Below, piece after piece: positions 13,060 to 24,880 of a stretch of DNA of 64,000 bases. Below the pieces are notes generated by a model that saw only the letters and a list, made by a program, of their open reading frames with translations, was not told the DNA's origin and searched no databases. The first letter of the stretch is position 1; every line of letters starts with the position of its first letter. The stretch comes from Rotaria socialis (lineage: Eukaryota > Rotifera > Eurotatoria > Philodinida > Philodinidae): contig CAJNYU010003185.1 of the NCBI GenBank assembly GCA_905331475.1, positions 124,001 to 188,000 of the forward strand, written 5' to 3'. The position numbers were made by a program, and so were the translations under genes.

Positions 13060-13776
13060 TTAAATTTTTGTATTCCGCACCTTAGTTTCTATTGGCGACT
13101 TGTCAGAATCTTCATGAATAAATATTGGTTGTTGAGCATTTTTTAGTTTCTTTGCTTTGAACAGATCTATTTGGTAGTCTCGAATAGCTTGAAGAACTTG
13201 TCCTGAGTCAATTTGAATTTGAACTGTACGTTGATGTTGATATGGTCCTAGCCGACTTGAAAAACCATCATTCATAGAAATTTCCTCATTAAAATAATCT
13301 AATGAAAAAGAAATATTCGTTTGTTGACTAATATTTTTCAATAATGGATTGACTATGCGAGCATTGGAATGTTCGACTATTGCTAAAGTCAATCGACAAT
13401 ATGTACAATAAGTTTTTAATTGTTCAATACATGGACACTGAATAATTCCTAATTCATATGTCGAACAGTTGCATTCAATTAAAATAATTTCAAATATTTT
13501 ATAGTAATCAGTTTCCCTTAAGATTGATAGGAAATGCTTCTTGATATCGATATATTTATACCACGGGTTAATAAGACAAATATAATTTGATCGAATAATA
13601 AGGGCATCGGTATGTTTTCGAACTTTCCTACCCGGTGTAAAACTTACTTTTCCATTGTTGTCAAATATTTTCCAACTAGATACAAATTTTTGTTTTCGAT
13701 CAACCATTGAACGATAATTTTCCATTATTTTATATTCTTCATTATGATCGGTACAAGAACATTGTTCATCATTCAT
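13060..13776 (-). CDS. Uncharacterised Cys-containing protein
   Basis: An intact 238-codon frame starts at ATG 13776. I do not recognise it. The middle has paired cysteines (CNCSTYELGIIQCPCIEQL, then YCTYCRLTLAIVEH), which could bind metal, followed by a polar tail with no membrane segment. The frame may close at its own stop (13060) or splice at AAG|GTGCGG (about 13074) into the kinesin-like gene that begins 250 bases downstream on the same strand. The obvious acceptor there (TATTTCAG, about 12866) is out of phase with this donor, so I list two genes. The CxxC followed by a helix faintly recalls the N-terminal part of KIF26/VAB-8 proteins, which would favour one gene; this is weak. Confidence 0.5.
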   Translation of the reverse strand: MNDEQCSCTDHNEEYKIMENYRSMVDRKQKFVSSWKIFDNNGKVSFTPGRKVRKHTDALIIRSNYICLINPWYKYIDIKKHFLSILRETDYYKIFEIILIECNCSTYELGIIQCPCIEQLKTYCTYCRLTLAIVEHSNARIVNPLLKNISQQTNISFSLDYFNEEISMNDGFSSRLGPYQHQRTVQIQIDSGQVLQAIRDYQIDLFKAKKLKNAQQPIFIHEDSDKSPIETKVRNTKI

Positions 13777-14429
13777 GGTTGTTTATTCTCTTCAAATAAA
13801 ATTTTAAATGATAGAAAACGTGATTAGATTCCTTCGATGATTTGGTTTGTGAATATGAATAGCTCGTCATTAGGCAAGATGAGTAACTGTTACGTGCTAT
13901 TTGATTGCGCCAACAATAATGAATGCTTCGGTTAGAAAGTAAAACGACAAAACTAGATTTTTATTATTTTATCCTTCTGTCATTTTTAATTTATGTGAGA
14001 GCTGAAAAGTGCCCTACTTTTTTATGGAATTATATTTTGACTTCGTTTTATTACGAATATTAGATTATGCTTTGAAAACAAGCCTGCAACATTTTCATTT
14101 TCATTTTTAACTTGCCACCAAACATCTTTTTCCTCTTTTACCTTGAAATTATAGGAAGAAGAAAGTAGAAGAACAGTAAACATTTAAGAATAAACAATGA
14201 CGCAAGAAATATACGAGAAAAAAAATGAACTAAAAGTAACATGACTAAACGCGCACGTCATCTGATGAGACGTTATATGATTCCTTCGTCATTCTTTTGC
14301 TTCTGTTTTTTTTCTTACAAGCTGTTGTAAAGTGCATTCATTAGTCGTTAACTGTGTTTTTACACGCATTTGTCGTTTTACGAACTACAGTTAAACAAAG
14401 AGAACGAACGAAAAAAAAGAAACGATATA
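13777..14429. promoter_or_regulatory. Shared divergent promoter region
   Basis: About 650 bases separate two start codons that face away from each other (13776 on the minus strand, 14430 on the plus strand). The region must hold both promoters and 5' UTRs. I see no clear TATA box, repeat or coding segment. Confidence 0.4.
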
Positions 14430-16705
14430 ATGTATCCTAATCAGCAATACCCCGGTTACGGGCAGACAGGTAGCTCTCCTTACCCTCCATATCCACAACA
14501 ATCACCGCAAAACATGGCTGGTGCACAACAAAACAACGCTCCCTACAGTATTGGAGCTGGATTCGTGGGGTAATGTATATTATATACTATCTGAAGGAAT
14601 GAGCAGCTATATCATTGAGTTTGCCAGAATATTACAAGTTGAGAAAGTGGATAAGAAAATTTGTCGTAAAATTGAGTACTTTATTTCAAATAGAAAAACA
14701 AAAAATATAGAAAAATGGATCACCATCTGAAAAAAAAATACTTTCAAGATTATGGCGGAGCTATCTCCTCAGGTGTTCATTCATAACATTCCTAGAAGTT
14801 GAAAAATCATTGTTTTAAATTTCTATTCTATTATTACTCATTCGTACACAATGACTCATTCGTAATGCGATAAAATACCATAAAGTCTATGTAATAAAGT
14901 TAGGTTAGTTGCCATAGCAAGTTTCAATTACTAACATTTATCTTAATATGTCTTGAATGTTGCTTTTTTTTTAAATCTTTTTGTGTTTTTTTTTCTAGTT
15001 TTAATTAATCTTTCTGTTTTATAAAATTATCTATATTTTCGCAAAAACAGTATGAGAAAAAAACTAAATTCAGAATTATTCAACAAAAAAACTAGAGCTA
15101 ATCAAAATAAATAAAAAGAAAGTAAATTATACAACAAGGATCTGCACATATGATACAAAATCATCTTTAAGCAAAACATGATTGTTCAATCATATAAAGA
15201 ATTAAGTATTTCTTCTAGCACGATGAAGAATGAATTTCTGAGGAAACTATTATCAAAATTGAAAACTAAACCTATTTATTTACATTCTAGAGGACAACAA
15301 TCAAATATGCAAGGATCACAAGGTCATAATCCAGGTGGATTCGGAGGCTCTGGCAACCCGTATGGGCAAAGTACCGGAAATCCATACGGACCAAGTTCTG
15401 GAAATCCTAATGCACCGGGTGGTCCTGGTGGCTATCCACCCTCTGGTCAACAATCATATGGCAATAATCCATATGGTTCTAATAGCAGTGGTCCAGGATC
15501 GAGATATCCTCCTCCCCAGGGTGGTGGCTATCCACCACAAGGTGGAGGTTATCCACCACAAAGTGGAGGTTATCCACCACAAGGTGGAGGTTATCCACCA
15601 CAAAGTGGAGGTTATCCACCACAAGGTGGAGGTTACCCACAACAAGGTGGAGGTTATCCACCACAAAGTGGAGGTTATCCACCACAAAGTGGAGGTTATC
15701 CACCACAAAGTGGAGGTTATCCACAACAACCTGGTGGTTATGAACCTCGGCCTAGTGGTTATCCTCCTCAAGGTGGTGGCTATCCAGGTCAACCACCACA
15801 AGGTGGCTTTATGTCAAATGATCAACGTGCACAACAACTGAATCAACTAGCTCAAAGATATGAAATCAGCCCACAAATAGCTGCACGTTTAAATATACTT
15901 GCGAATTGCGAAATTGTACTTTTATGTGATGATTCAGGCAGTATGAATACGCCACTTCAAGGTACAAATCAATCACGATGGGATGAACTGAAATCTGTAA
16001 GTCATCAAGTAGAAATTTTCTCTTGAAATAATCTCTTCTCTTCATATATAGGTCGTTAATACAGTCGTTGATATTGGCGCTGTTATGGATTCTAATGGTA
16101 TCGATGTTTACTTTTTAAATCGGGATCCTATGCTTAACGTAAACAATGGGCAAACTGTGCGTCATGTGTTTAATTCACCACCACAAGGCTTAACTCCTCT
16201 TGTGCCAGCATTGAGAAAAATTCTTGCTGCTAAACGTAGTTTAACATATGAGAAAAAACTCTTGATTCTAATTGCTACGGATGGGTACAGTTTAGATAAA
16301 TAATATATATTTTCTAACTAATGTCTATTTGATATTCAGAGCACCGACAAATGATCATGGACAAATAGATATTGGAACATTAGAAGCTGTCTTACGTAAT
16401 GAACGTACACCACAAACCTATATTACATTCTTGGCATGCACGGATGATCTTCAAGCAGTAAACTATCTATCAAATTGGGATAAATCAATGCCTAATTTGG
16501 ATGTTATCGATGATTATCGTTCGGAACGAGCTGAAATTCAACAAATTCGTGGACCAAGTTTTCCTTTTTCATTTGGTGATTATATTGTAAAATCTTTATT
16601 AGGTTCAATAGATCCTTGGTAAATCTAATTTCTGTTTTAAAATGATTCATTCTTGAAACTTGTTTTCATAATTTTAGGTTTGATTCATTGGATGAACGTG
16701 CTTGA
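14430..16705 (+). CDS. vWFA domain protein with GGYPPQ-repeat low-complexity N terminus
   Basis: Five exons (14430-14569, 15291-15996, 16052-16284, 16340-16618, 16678-16705) join in phase into 461 residues. Residues 1-230 are rich in Pro, Gln, Gly and Tyr, with about ten copies of a seven-residue unit GGYPPQ(G/S) around residues 123-194. This resembles the prion-like N termini of annexin A7/A11, which drive condensation. Residues about 250-440 are a von Willebrand A domain: CDDSGSMN supplies the DxSxS of the metal-ion site, with a Thr in QGLTPL and the Asp in LIATDG, so a functional MIDAS is likely. No signal peptide or membrane segment is seen, which suggests an intracellular protein. The start at 14430 was chosen because [11 protein letters not shown] begins the low-complexity region; an upstream ATG at 14370 in the same frame is less likely. 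Role unknown. Confidence 0.8.
15519..15739 (+). repeat. 21-base coding minisatellite (GGYPPQ-G/S units)
   Basis: About ten head-to-tail units of 21 bases lie inside exon 2 of the vWFA gene and differ mainly at one codon (GGT or AGT). Since 21 is a multiple of three and the unit has no stop, several other frames on both strands also stay open; these are shadows. Such arrays change length easily by slippage. Confidence 0.9.
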
Positions 16706-19700
16706 ACAAAATAACATATGGATGAAATTAAATAATATCAAAATTCTTCTTTTTTTTTGCTTCTCTATAAATCAGAATATCTTTATTCTTCATTTAATTA
16801 CTAACACAATTTTTTTATTATACATAATTATGGATAAACAAGATAATAAGAAAACTTTCTTCTATCTGACTGATATCAATCGAACGAAACTTACAAGAAT
16901 TAAAATTGTATTTGAAGGAAATCTTTGAAAATAAATTCTTTCTGTTGTAATACACATTCTAAATGAAATGTAGATCTTCGATCGACCATTCTTGATATAT
17001 GCTTGCAAACTTTATCTCAATAATGTCGTGTGCTAATTTCTGATCACATTTTTGAAGGAGTAAATGAAAGGATAGTAGAGAAAATACATGGAATGAAACC
17101 ATGATCTTGTGATTAATGCGAGCAATTCCATCGTGTTTTATAGTTCAGTCTCGCAAAAATAGTTCTAGCAACATTTTTTCATCTATATTAACACTCAACT
17201 ATATTAAAAATATACCTTTACTTGGGCGGCGATTCGACCTATATTTCCTCCAATTCTTCTATTTTCAGAAACGTCCTATTTTTGTCCTATATTTTATCGA
17301 AGAAAGTAGAAAATTTCCAAAAACCTCTTAATTTCGCTATTGCCTTTAGACGAAAAAAAACTTTTAATGTATATAATCATGTGTTTTGGACAAATTCTTG
17401 TATTATAGTGACATTTATTTTAAACAGTATTTTTCCTTTCGCCTATTTAGCGGACTGATTGAGAAATTGTTTAATACTAAGTACAAAATACAAAATAGTT
17501 CAACAGAAAAAAAAACATTCACAAAATGATCATGTACTAGTTTCGGGGTTTCAGTGAAGTTTTAGTTAGATATAAAAGCTGTATATATATACCCTTGGAA
17601 AAAATAAGTTTCACTGTGTATTTTGAGGATACTGTTACCAAAAGAACATATTTTATTTTAAGTAACCACATCTTCTGAAAGTTCGTGAAATTTTACACCA
17701 TCCTGTGTATATGCATTTTCATTTACACTTATTTATTACCAGAAAAAATTGAGTTATGATAAAATACAAAATAAACTTGTGGAAAATAATAAGCAATGAA
17801 TGCTGATTATCAGGACAGTACAATTAGGTTGAGATTTTTTGGGAAGTCATGTCCGTAATCTGAAACGTCTCCTTTAATTTATGAGAATAGTATTTGTCTT
17901 TTTCATGTATTTGTTTCCTCAAAGCTTATGATCTACTTTATTGTTATGTATCGATTTGTGAAAAACGTTTATAATGACCTTTGAATTAGCGACTTATTTC
18001 AGTAGAAAAAATTACATAAGGATCTTGGCTACGGTTGAACTGTGTATAACAGCTTCATTAAAACGATTTTCGAGCAGAGCAGTTAAAAAACAGCAAAGCA
18101 ATTCAACAGAAACTATGTATAAAACGTCCTATATTTTTGTCATTTTTTATCGGAAATCCTATGTTTTTGACAATCTTGATCCTCGAAGGATTCTGATATT
18201 TTTCAAAAAGTGCAATCGGAGGCCAGCTTCACTATGACCAACATACGATCACATCAGAAACGAAATAATAAAATTTAGTTTGAATAGGCTAATCCAGTGT
18301 TTCAAATAATCTAACCAATAGTCTAAACGAAAAAATGTTTTTACAATAGTTTATCGCATGTTATTGCTCTCTTGATAAATGTGAAAAGGATAATTTGTTT
18401 TTAAATGTTTTGTATCCCATTCGGATTAATGTCTCACTTTCTACTCGAAAATAATCATCTATTGCAATCACAATTAATTAGGTTACAATCTATATTCAAC
18501 AACAACAAAAAATTATGTCAACTGGGTCTTATCGTTCGCTCATATTGTCTATGCTAAAACTGTTGTAGTAAGTATGGTCATAAATTAATCTCAAGATATT
18601 ATTATCAGATGTAAAGCAGTTGATAGCTTCTTGAATTAGCTAATAAATCGGTCTTTGTTTGCTCACATCGATAATCTAATGTGTAAAATATATATTTGTT
18701 ACTCTTTCAATATCACACGACAAAACAAAATAGTGATCAAAGAAATTTTTTTTTTGCTACGAAAATGTCATTCGTAGATTTTGTGCGCAGGAATAAGACA
18801 CAACTAAATACTCATGCACACTTAATGTCGTTATATTTGCCATTATCTTTTACCTTTATTCTAAACTAGCATTTCAATCAGCTAGAAGATATGATAATAG
18901 GAGTTTCATATTGTTCTTATTTAGATCAGTGATGTATACGAGTGATTGTTAAAGAAGATAAACAGTAAGACCAATTTTATTTTTATACCTTTATCGTCAC
19001 CTTCAACAACATGGTATTTCTAAAAGATCTTTTCACTAGCAAGTCTAAATGCACTTTTTGACTTAAAACAGTAAGAAGATTTTCTCTCGATGCTGAAAAC
19101 GGTTTACGAATTTTCCTTTATATTGGAATTTAATATTTTTTCAACATAAAATTCATGCCGTAACAGTTTTTTTCCATGTATTTTTCGAAGATGAACTTCA
19201 GAACTTATGCCACAACTAATTGATGTAAAATATGTTGTGACTTACATAACTTTTAAATTGTTCTAATGTAAAACTGACTCCTATATAGAGGAGAAATTGC
19301 ATTTTTATTATGTTTTAATTAATCGGTTGCGGTTTATTTTGTGAAGATGATCGCGATTATCAATCGATCGGGAATTCAACGACAACGTTTTTCATGTTTA
19401 TGACGAACATAATGATAAATTTTGCAGATATTCTTTTTCTGCATTATCAATTAAAATTACTATTAGATTCAGTCGATGTTGAAAAGCATAATAATCTAAA
19501 ATTCATCGCTTTGTATAAAATGAATTTTGATGATTTGGTATAGCGAGTGAAAGAAAAAAATTAATAAGATTCATTTTCAATGAAGCGAAAATAAAATATG
19601 CTAATCTTAGCATTAGAAAAATGTTGATCTGACTTATTTTGAATTATCTATCTAATCGAATAAGTTTTATAAGGTGACATTGTAGAAAGAAATAATACTA

Positions 19701-20320
19701 ACATGAAAAGGAAAAACCTTCATCTACTCTTTGACTTACTTTTTGTGTTACATTCTTATTCCTTATCATGTTTCAAAAATTATATCCGTTGATATTCGTT
19801 TTCATGCTCTATCATGCGAGAATCAATTTTGTTGATGGCTAACATGCCTTTGGTAGAACATATTGACTCTTGTATAATTTCATATAATATATGATAAGAA
19901 AGATATGTATATGCTTGTCCCTTGCCCAGAAAATACTCACCTAATGAAGCTACTTTCAAATAAAAAAGAGCGACACTATTTGTTTAAGCACAGGAACAGG
20001 AAAATCACACGCTATAAAAAAAACAAGAATCATAGATACTTTATCCGTATGTGTTTATTGATTTACGAATATGCATATTTTGCAAGAGACAAACTAAATC
20101 TCTTTGAAAATTTCTGTAAATCTACATGAAAATCAGCAACGTGTGATTTTATTGAGTTCAATTAAATTTCTCGCTCAATGGAGACTGTTCATTGAAAATT
20201 GTAGAATTTATCAATCTATCTCATATTATTTACTTTTGCAATAGAGAAACGTGGATTTTAGTTTAAACCCTTTTAATTTAACTTTTATTGGATTAATTAT
20301 GAAGATATTTTTTTCTTCAG
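16706..20320. other. Gene-poor 3.6 kb region
   Basis: AT-rich DNA after the vWFA gene, which probably ends near an AATAAA-type signal around 16930. I found no exon chain, RNA gene or transposon end. Two loosely similar stretches (about 17260-17330 and 18110-18190, both with ACGTCCTAT followed by T-rich sequence) may be remnants of one old repeat. Confidence 0.4.
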
Positions 20321-21885
20321 TTTACATTTAGACGACAGTTACTTCTCTTTTCTATTGATGTTGTTTCTGCACTTACTATAGCTGGTGTTAATGCTGGTCT
20401 TGTTGTAGGCTTAAAAAACGTAAGCACATCTCTTTTATATACTACTCATAGTTTGAGAAGTGTCTTCAGAGAGAACGTTTCTTTAGTTCACAAATACTTG
20501 ATATTATTCTGATGAAAACATTTGAAAAGGAGCAGAGCTCTGACAAACAAAACGAGATAACATCTTGCAAAGATATCTTTCAGTTTCATCTCGAAACTAT
20601 TTCTATTTCAAGAGTCTCAAGTCATTAGCTTGTGTAGATAATTTTAGAGCTCCTATCAACGTGTCTATTAACTTCCAATACTGTTTATTTATTTGGTATG
20701 AATGAAAATTCGAAAAGTGCATTGCAATGATTCTGTAAATTCCGAATCTGTTCATACACAATACTGTATGTTAGATTTCAAACGGAGATAGTTTCACAAT
20801 AACATTCAAAACTAACTCTAACATTTTGTTCTGAACTGATTTTCGATTCACACTTTAATGAAGCTATCAATTTTTACACAGACCTAAGTTTTCCGATGAT
20901 TTTATCGACTATGTATTCCATTGCTATAGGTGCAAGTAATTCAACTACCAGTGAGAATGCCTGTGGTTCTAGTCATGAAATTTATGTTATCAATGGTTCA
21001 TCTATATTGGGAAAATAGTCTCGATCAGCTGTAGCTGTCGATAGTGCTGAATGCTCAAGAATTGGTCGTATCAACTTGGAAAAAAATGGTACGACAATGG
21101 ATGCTGCTTTAGCAGCAGCTATTTGCGGTGGCGTCATGGATGCACATTCGATGGGCGTTGGTAGTGGATGTGTTATAACAATTTATTCAAAATAAAATAA
21201 AGAGAGTTTTGTCCATTTTGTTTTCGAAAATACTTTAAAATATAATTCGTAGGAAAAACAACACAGCCTATAGTATTATTGGAGTAAGTTTTAAAACACA
21301 ATTAAGAAAGAGGAAATCTTTATTCTGCAATAAAAATATTATTTTACAGAGAGAAAAAGCACCATTAGCTGCTAATTTAACAATGTTTGTTGACCGAGAC
21401 AATATGTCGGTAGCTGGTAAGAATTTGTTTAAATAGAAAATCGAGATACAAGATTCATATTGAAGGAGGATTAGCCATTGGTGTATCAGGTGAATTGCGA
21501 ACTTATGAAAAAGCTTATAAACTATTTGGTGGAGGTGTAACATGGAAAGAACTATTTGAACCCACGATTCAATTATGCCGAGAAGGTTTCCGTATTAGTG
21601 AATCCCAATGTGCAGTTATTTAACAAACAACACGTGTTATTCTTGATGATCCTGCATTGAGATTTCTAACTAATAAATTCAAATAAAAACAAAATCGAGT
21701 AATATTTTCTTTTCAGACAACTGTTTGTAAAAAATTCGACTACAAACGAATTGTATGGTACTGGAGATATAATGCGACGACCAAAATTAGCTCGTACACT
21801 TGAAATAATAGTTAATCAAGGTACTGAAGCTTTTTGTACTGGTGAATTATCTGATAAAATTGTGAAAGAGATTCAAAATCAAAGT
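20321..21885 (+). pseudogene. Gamma-glutamyltransferase pseudogene, truncated
   Basis: Pieces of a gamma-glutamyltransferase appear in order. A membrane-anchor exon (20321-20420; GVNAGLVVGLKN) is followed by a segment with AVDSAECSRIGR and DAHSMGVGSGCVITIY (20930-21195), then EKAPLAANLTMFVD (21352), GGLAIGVSGELRTYEKAY and WKELFEPTIQLCREGF (21466-21660), and finally RPKLARTLEIIVNQG and DKIVKEIQNQ (21720-21885). Working enzymes are type II membrane proteins that cleave gamma-glutamyl bonds of glutathione outside the cell. This copy has in-frame stops at 21016-21018 (TAG) and 21621-21623 (TAA), lacks a usable donor after 21195, and stops where a G-rich patch begins. The whole small subunit with the catalytic Thr is absent. 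It is a relic, possibly of a duplicated gene whose intact copy is elsewhere. Confidence 0.85.
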
Positions 21886-21887
21886 GT

Positions 21888-22020
21888 TTTCAGGGTGTGG
21901 GTGAAAGGTACCCTGAAAGGGTGCAGATGGGGGAGGGTGTCAGGGATACTTCAAATCTGGTTGTGGGTGATGGGTACCATGGAGGAGTGCTCAAATGTGG
22001 GTGTGGGTGATGGGTATATA
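21888..22020 (+). repeat. G-rich degenerate repeat with TGTGGG motifs
   Basis: About 130 bases with variants of GGGTGTGGGTGATGGGTA. TGTGGG occurs at least four times on the plus strand. It begins exactly where the gamma-glutamyltransferase relic loses homology. TGTGGG is, as I recall, the telomeric repeat unit reported for bdelloid rotifers, so this may be interstitial telomere-like DNA; that link is inference. Confidence 0.55.
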
Positions 22021-22053
22021 TGTAATCACATGTCGCACATATCGGAAAGTTAC

Positions 22054-22089
22054 ACTAAAACTAAATCTATTCCTAGATTTAGTTTTAGT
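22054..22089. repeat. Perfect 16-base inverted repeat (hairpin)
   Basis: The arms ACTAAAACTAAATCTA (22054-22069) and TAGATTTAGTTTTAGT (22074-22089) are exact reverse complements around a 4-base loop TTCC. The hairpin lies just after the G-rich patch and may mark the end of an inserted sequence. Confidence 0.75.
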
Positions 22090-22718
22090 TTAACTTTTTC
22101 TTTTCTCCATTTATAGTCGAACTCGAATTAGATAGGTACTCATGTTTGCACACAAAGGCGAATGAAGGTGTAACGCCTTGGTGAGGATCAGAGATGCAAC
22201 TAACAAAAATGCCAGGTGCCATAGTATTGGTTTTGGCAGAATGACAGCAATAAAAATAAAATAGTATTGAATATTGGATGAAGACCCAATTATTTATTCA
22301 ATGAACAGAAATAGTTGAGAATAATAAGAAGAACTCCACAAGCAAGTAGCTGACATGAGTTCGAACGATTGTAAGGGACAATCGAATTTGATTGATTGTA
22401 ATGAACAATCAAGTTGAACGAAAAAAGTAATATGCAATTAATCAAAAAGATGATTCTTTTTGATAGAGAAGAAGAATAGTAGTATATCTTAGTGAAGAGC
22501 CATATATGAAGAAGCTTGAAGAAGAAAAAAGAGAAGAATACTTATCATATTGAAAATAATAAGCGCAACAAATAAGTAACAAGAGAGAACAATACAGAGG
22601 AGAAAAAAACATACATGATATAGCAAATATCAAGACAAGATCAGTGACATTACTGCCATCACAGAGGGCACTTGTCTTCAGAAAATGTATAGAGGCGTAC
22701 CATACTAACACTTTTCAT
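22090..22718. other. Unassigned accessory DNA
   Basis: Purine-rich sequence with many GAAGAA and AATAAG stretches between the hairpin and the hAT-type MITE. It shows no continuation of the gamma-glutamyltransferase and no recognisable gene. Confidence 0.4.
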
Positions 22719-22726
22719 GTCGAAAT

Positions 22727-23691
22727 CAGAGACCGTCACAGGGCAGGGCAAAATTTTTTGCCCTGCGCCCTGATAATTTTTCCTATAAACTGATATACAG
22801 CAGATTTTTCAGTCGCGATTATGCTGACATGGTGACGGATTATAATGTATGCCATTATGCGCCAGTCACTATGAAATTTGTTACTATGTCTAGTTCGGAC
22901 AATACCAGTTTACTCATTTATTATCATATAATTCAATTATAAAAATAAAATACTGCTTCTAAGAGAAGTGCAAAACATAGTAGAATCATTTAATATTGTA
23001 TAAGAGAACGAGCTAATTTAAGAATTATGTGTATGATGAGGTTTTTTCTAAATGATTTCAGACATGAGCTTAGTGTTCCAGAGGAAATTTCACTTAAAGA
23101 TTCAACATGTTTTAATGGCAAATTTCTTCGCATGTTTTAATTTTGTATGCTTAGTTCTCTATGTTTTAAATTATTTTCACTTGATATGAACTCGCCCGTT
23201 TCTACAAAATTAGAAAATCTCTTGTTTCATGATAAATCTTACCACCCCATAATACACAATGAATCTCTTGCTACTGGTACATTTTGAAGAGTCTTTATTT
23301 ATCCAGCACGATGAGTTGATGAGAATAANTTTATTTATCCAGCACGATGAGTTGAGGAGAATAAATGTGAAAGATTTACTCGATTTCTCACTTATTCAAA
23401 TTATATACATATTCAATTCGCCAGATCACGATAAGCGCATTATTTTTGCAGTGAACTGATTTTTGTGATAATCTTAATTGCTGTTTACTACTCATATTTA
23501 ATTATGTTTTAAGCGCATATCTATATTTTCTCGAATATAGATAAATAAAATACGAGTACTTTACTTTTCAGCGGTTACAACATTTTCATTTTGTCTTTAC
23601 CTTTTTCAATATTTCAGGTCAATTTATAATCACGCCCTGCCCTGCCCTGTTTCAGGGCAGGGCAAAAAAAGTTGTCCTGTGACGGTCTCTG
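22727..23691. mobile_element. Non-autonomous hAT-type element (MITE), 965 bp
   Basis: Both ends carry the same 16-base terminal inverted repeat, CAGAGACCGTCACAGG on the left and its exact reverse complement at 23676-23691. The CAG start and TIR style fit the hAT superfamily. Eight-base flanks, GTCGAAAT (22719-22726) and GTCGGAAT (23692-23699), match at seven of eight positions, as expected for a hAT target-site duplication with one later mutation. Just inside each end is a GC-rich palindrome built from GGGCAGGGC. The interior has no transposase frame, so the element would depend on an enzyme encoded elsewhere. An N at 23329 lies inside it. Confidence 0.85.
23295..23365. other. Single N flanked by duplicated sequence (probable contig join)
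   Basis: One undetermined base at 23329 has a roughly 34-base segment (with CCAGCACGATGAGTTG) on its left and a near-identical copy on its right. This is the pattern left when two overlapping contigs are joined without merging the overlap. The direct repeat is probably not real. Confidence 0.7.
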
Positions 23692-23699
23692 GTCGGAAT

Positions 23700-24791
23700 T
23701 TCATATTTATAACCTTTTTTGTTTTCAGATAGATAGTTTTACAGTTTCTCAGTCGACATTGGCGCAACGGAGTGATTTTTTTCCATGGATTATTTTTTTG
23801 ACATACTCCAAATTAATTCTTGCGGTCATTCTTGTACTTGTATTCGTCTCAACGTCACTTGAAGTGCACTAAATTTCACAACGTCTGAATCTTTCCAATA
23901 TAAAGTCTATCATTTCGCTAGTCTCTTTTTGTACATTGTGTAATTACAAATTTTGTCTGCTGTTCAGATTAATTTTATACACGTATAACGTCAAAATCTC
24001 TTGAATGAAAATCATGATCCCGTCTATTTGTTTAACATATGATTAAAATAAAAAAAAATAAAAACGAGTTCGACAATATTTGAATACAAAAGCTATTCAT
24101 GTACGTAAAAGAAATATTTCTTCATTATTGAAATGTGCAGACAAATGTGGAAAATATGAAAAATTTTATCCGTATAATAATATTTTTTGAATTTTTGCTC
24201 GCTTTATTCAAATAGTCTTTAACTTATTTAGAAAAAATACAAGCTTTTATTATCTGATTAGAAAAATCCATTTCAAACGTTTTAAGAATACCTTTCAATT
24301 CTGGAATACCGAAAAAAATTGGTCAATAAGATCCAGATTCAAAATCCTGATTAGCCGGGTCCCGATCTGTGCGCGTGTCCAAAAATGCTTGAACCAGATG
24401 GGCTCTAGTATTAATTAATATTACGAATCTTTCTCATGAACTTGGTAGATAAATAGTTGAATTCTTTTTTTAACAATGTATATTTCGTTAACGTTAATGA
24501 TGGGATTATGGGTGAGTGAAAAGGAAATATAGAAATCATGTGTATAGTTATAGATTGTGTTGAATAAGTGAATTTATTTGGTGTTCATATTTTTCTGATA
24601 GAAATTAATGTCCTGATTAAGCCAAAGCTTAAAATTAGAGAGCTTGTGAAAGTGTGAGTGAGGAAATGAGGCTGGTTTGCTGCACTATCAGATAAAATAA
24701 TAGTGAGAATTTTGATAACTCATATTAATGAAAAAATCCAAATACATGAAAAAATAATTTGTCTTATGACTATATAGATGAGGTGGCTGAG

Positions 24792-24880
<89 letters not shown>

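Noticed and set aside
15519-15739. Regular repeat array that could be mistaken for CRISPR
   Set aside because: Units are contiguous without spacers, lie in a eukaryotic coding exon, and vary at a codon position.
15335-15841. Long open frames in other phases and on the minus strand across the vWFA repeat
   Set aside because: They exist only because the 21-base unit is a multiple of three with no stop in several frames; only the GGYPPQ frame splices into the vWFA domain.
17260-18190. Two similar T-rich stretches with ACGTCCTAT
   Set aside because: Similarity is short and low in complexity; not enough to define a repeat.
20321-21885. Gamma-glutamyltransferase as a functional gene
   Set aside because: Two in-frame stops, a missing donor and loss of the catalytic small subunit rule this out.
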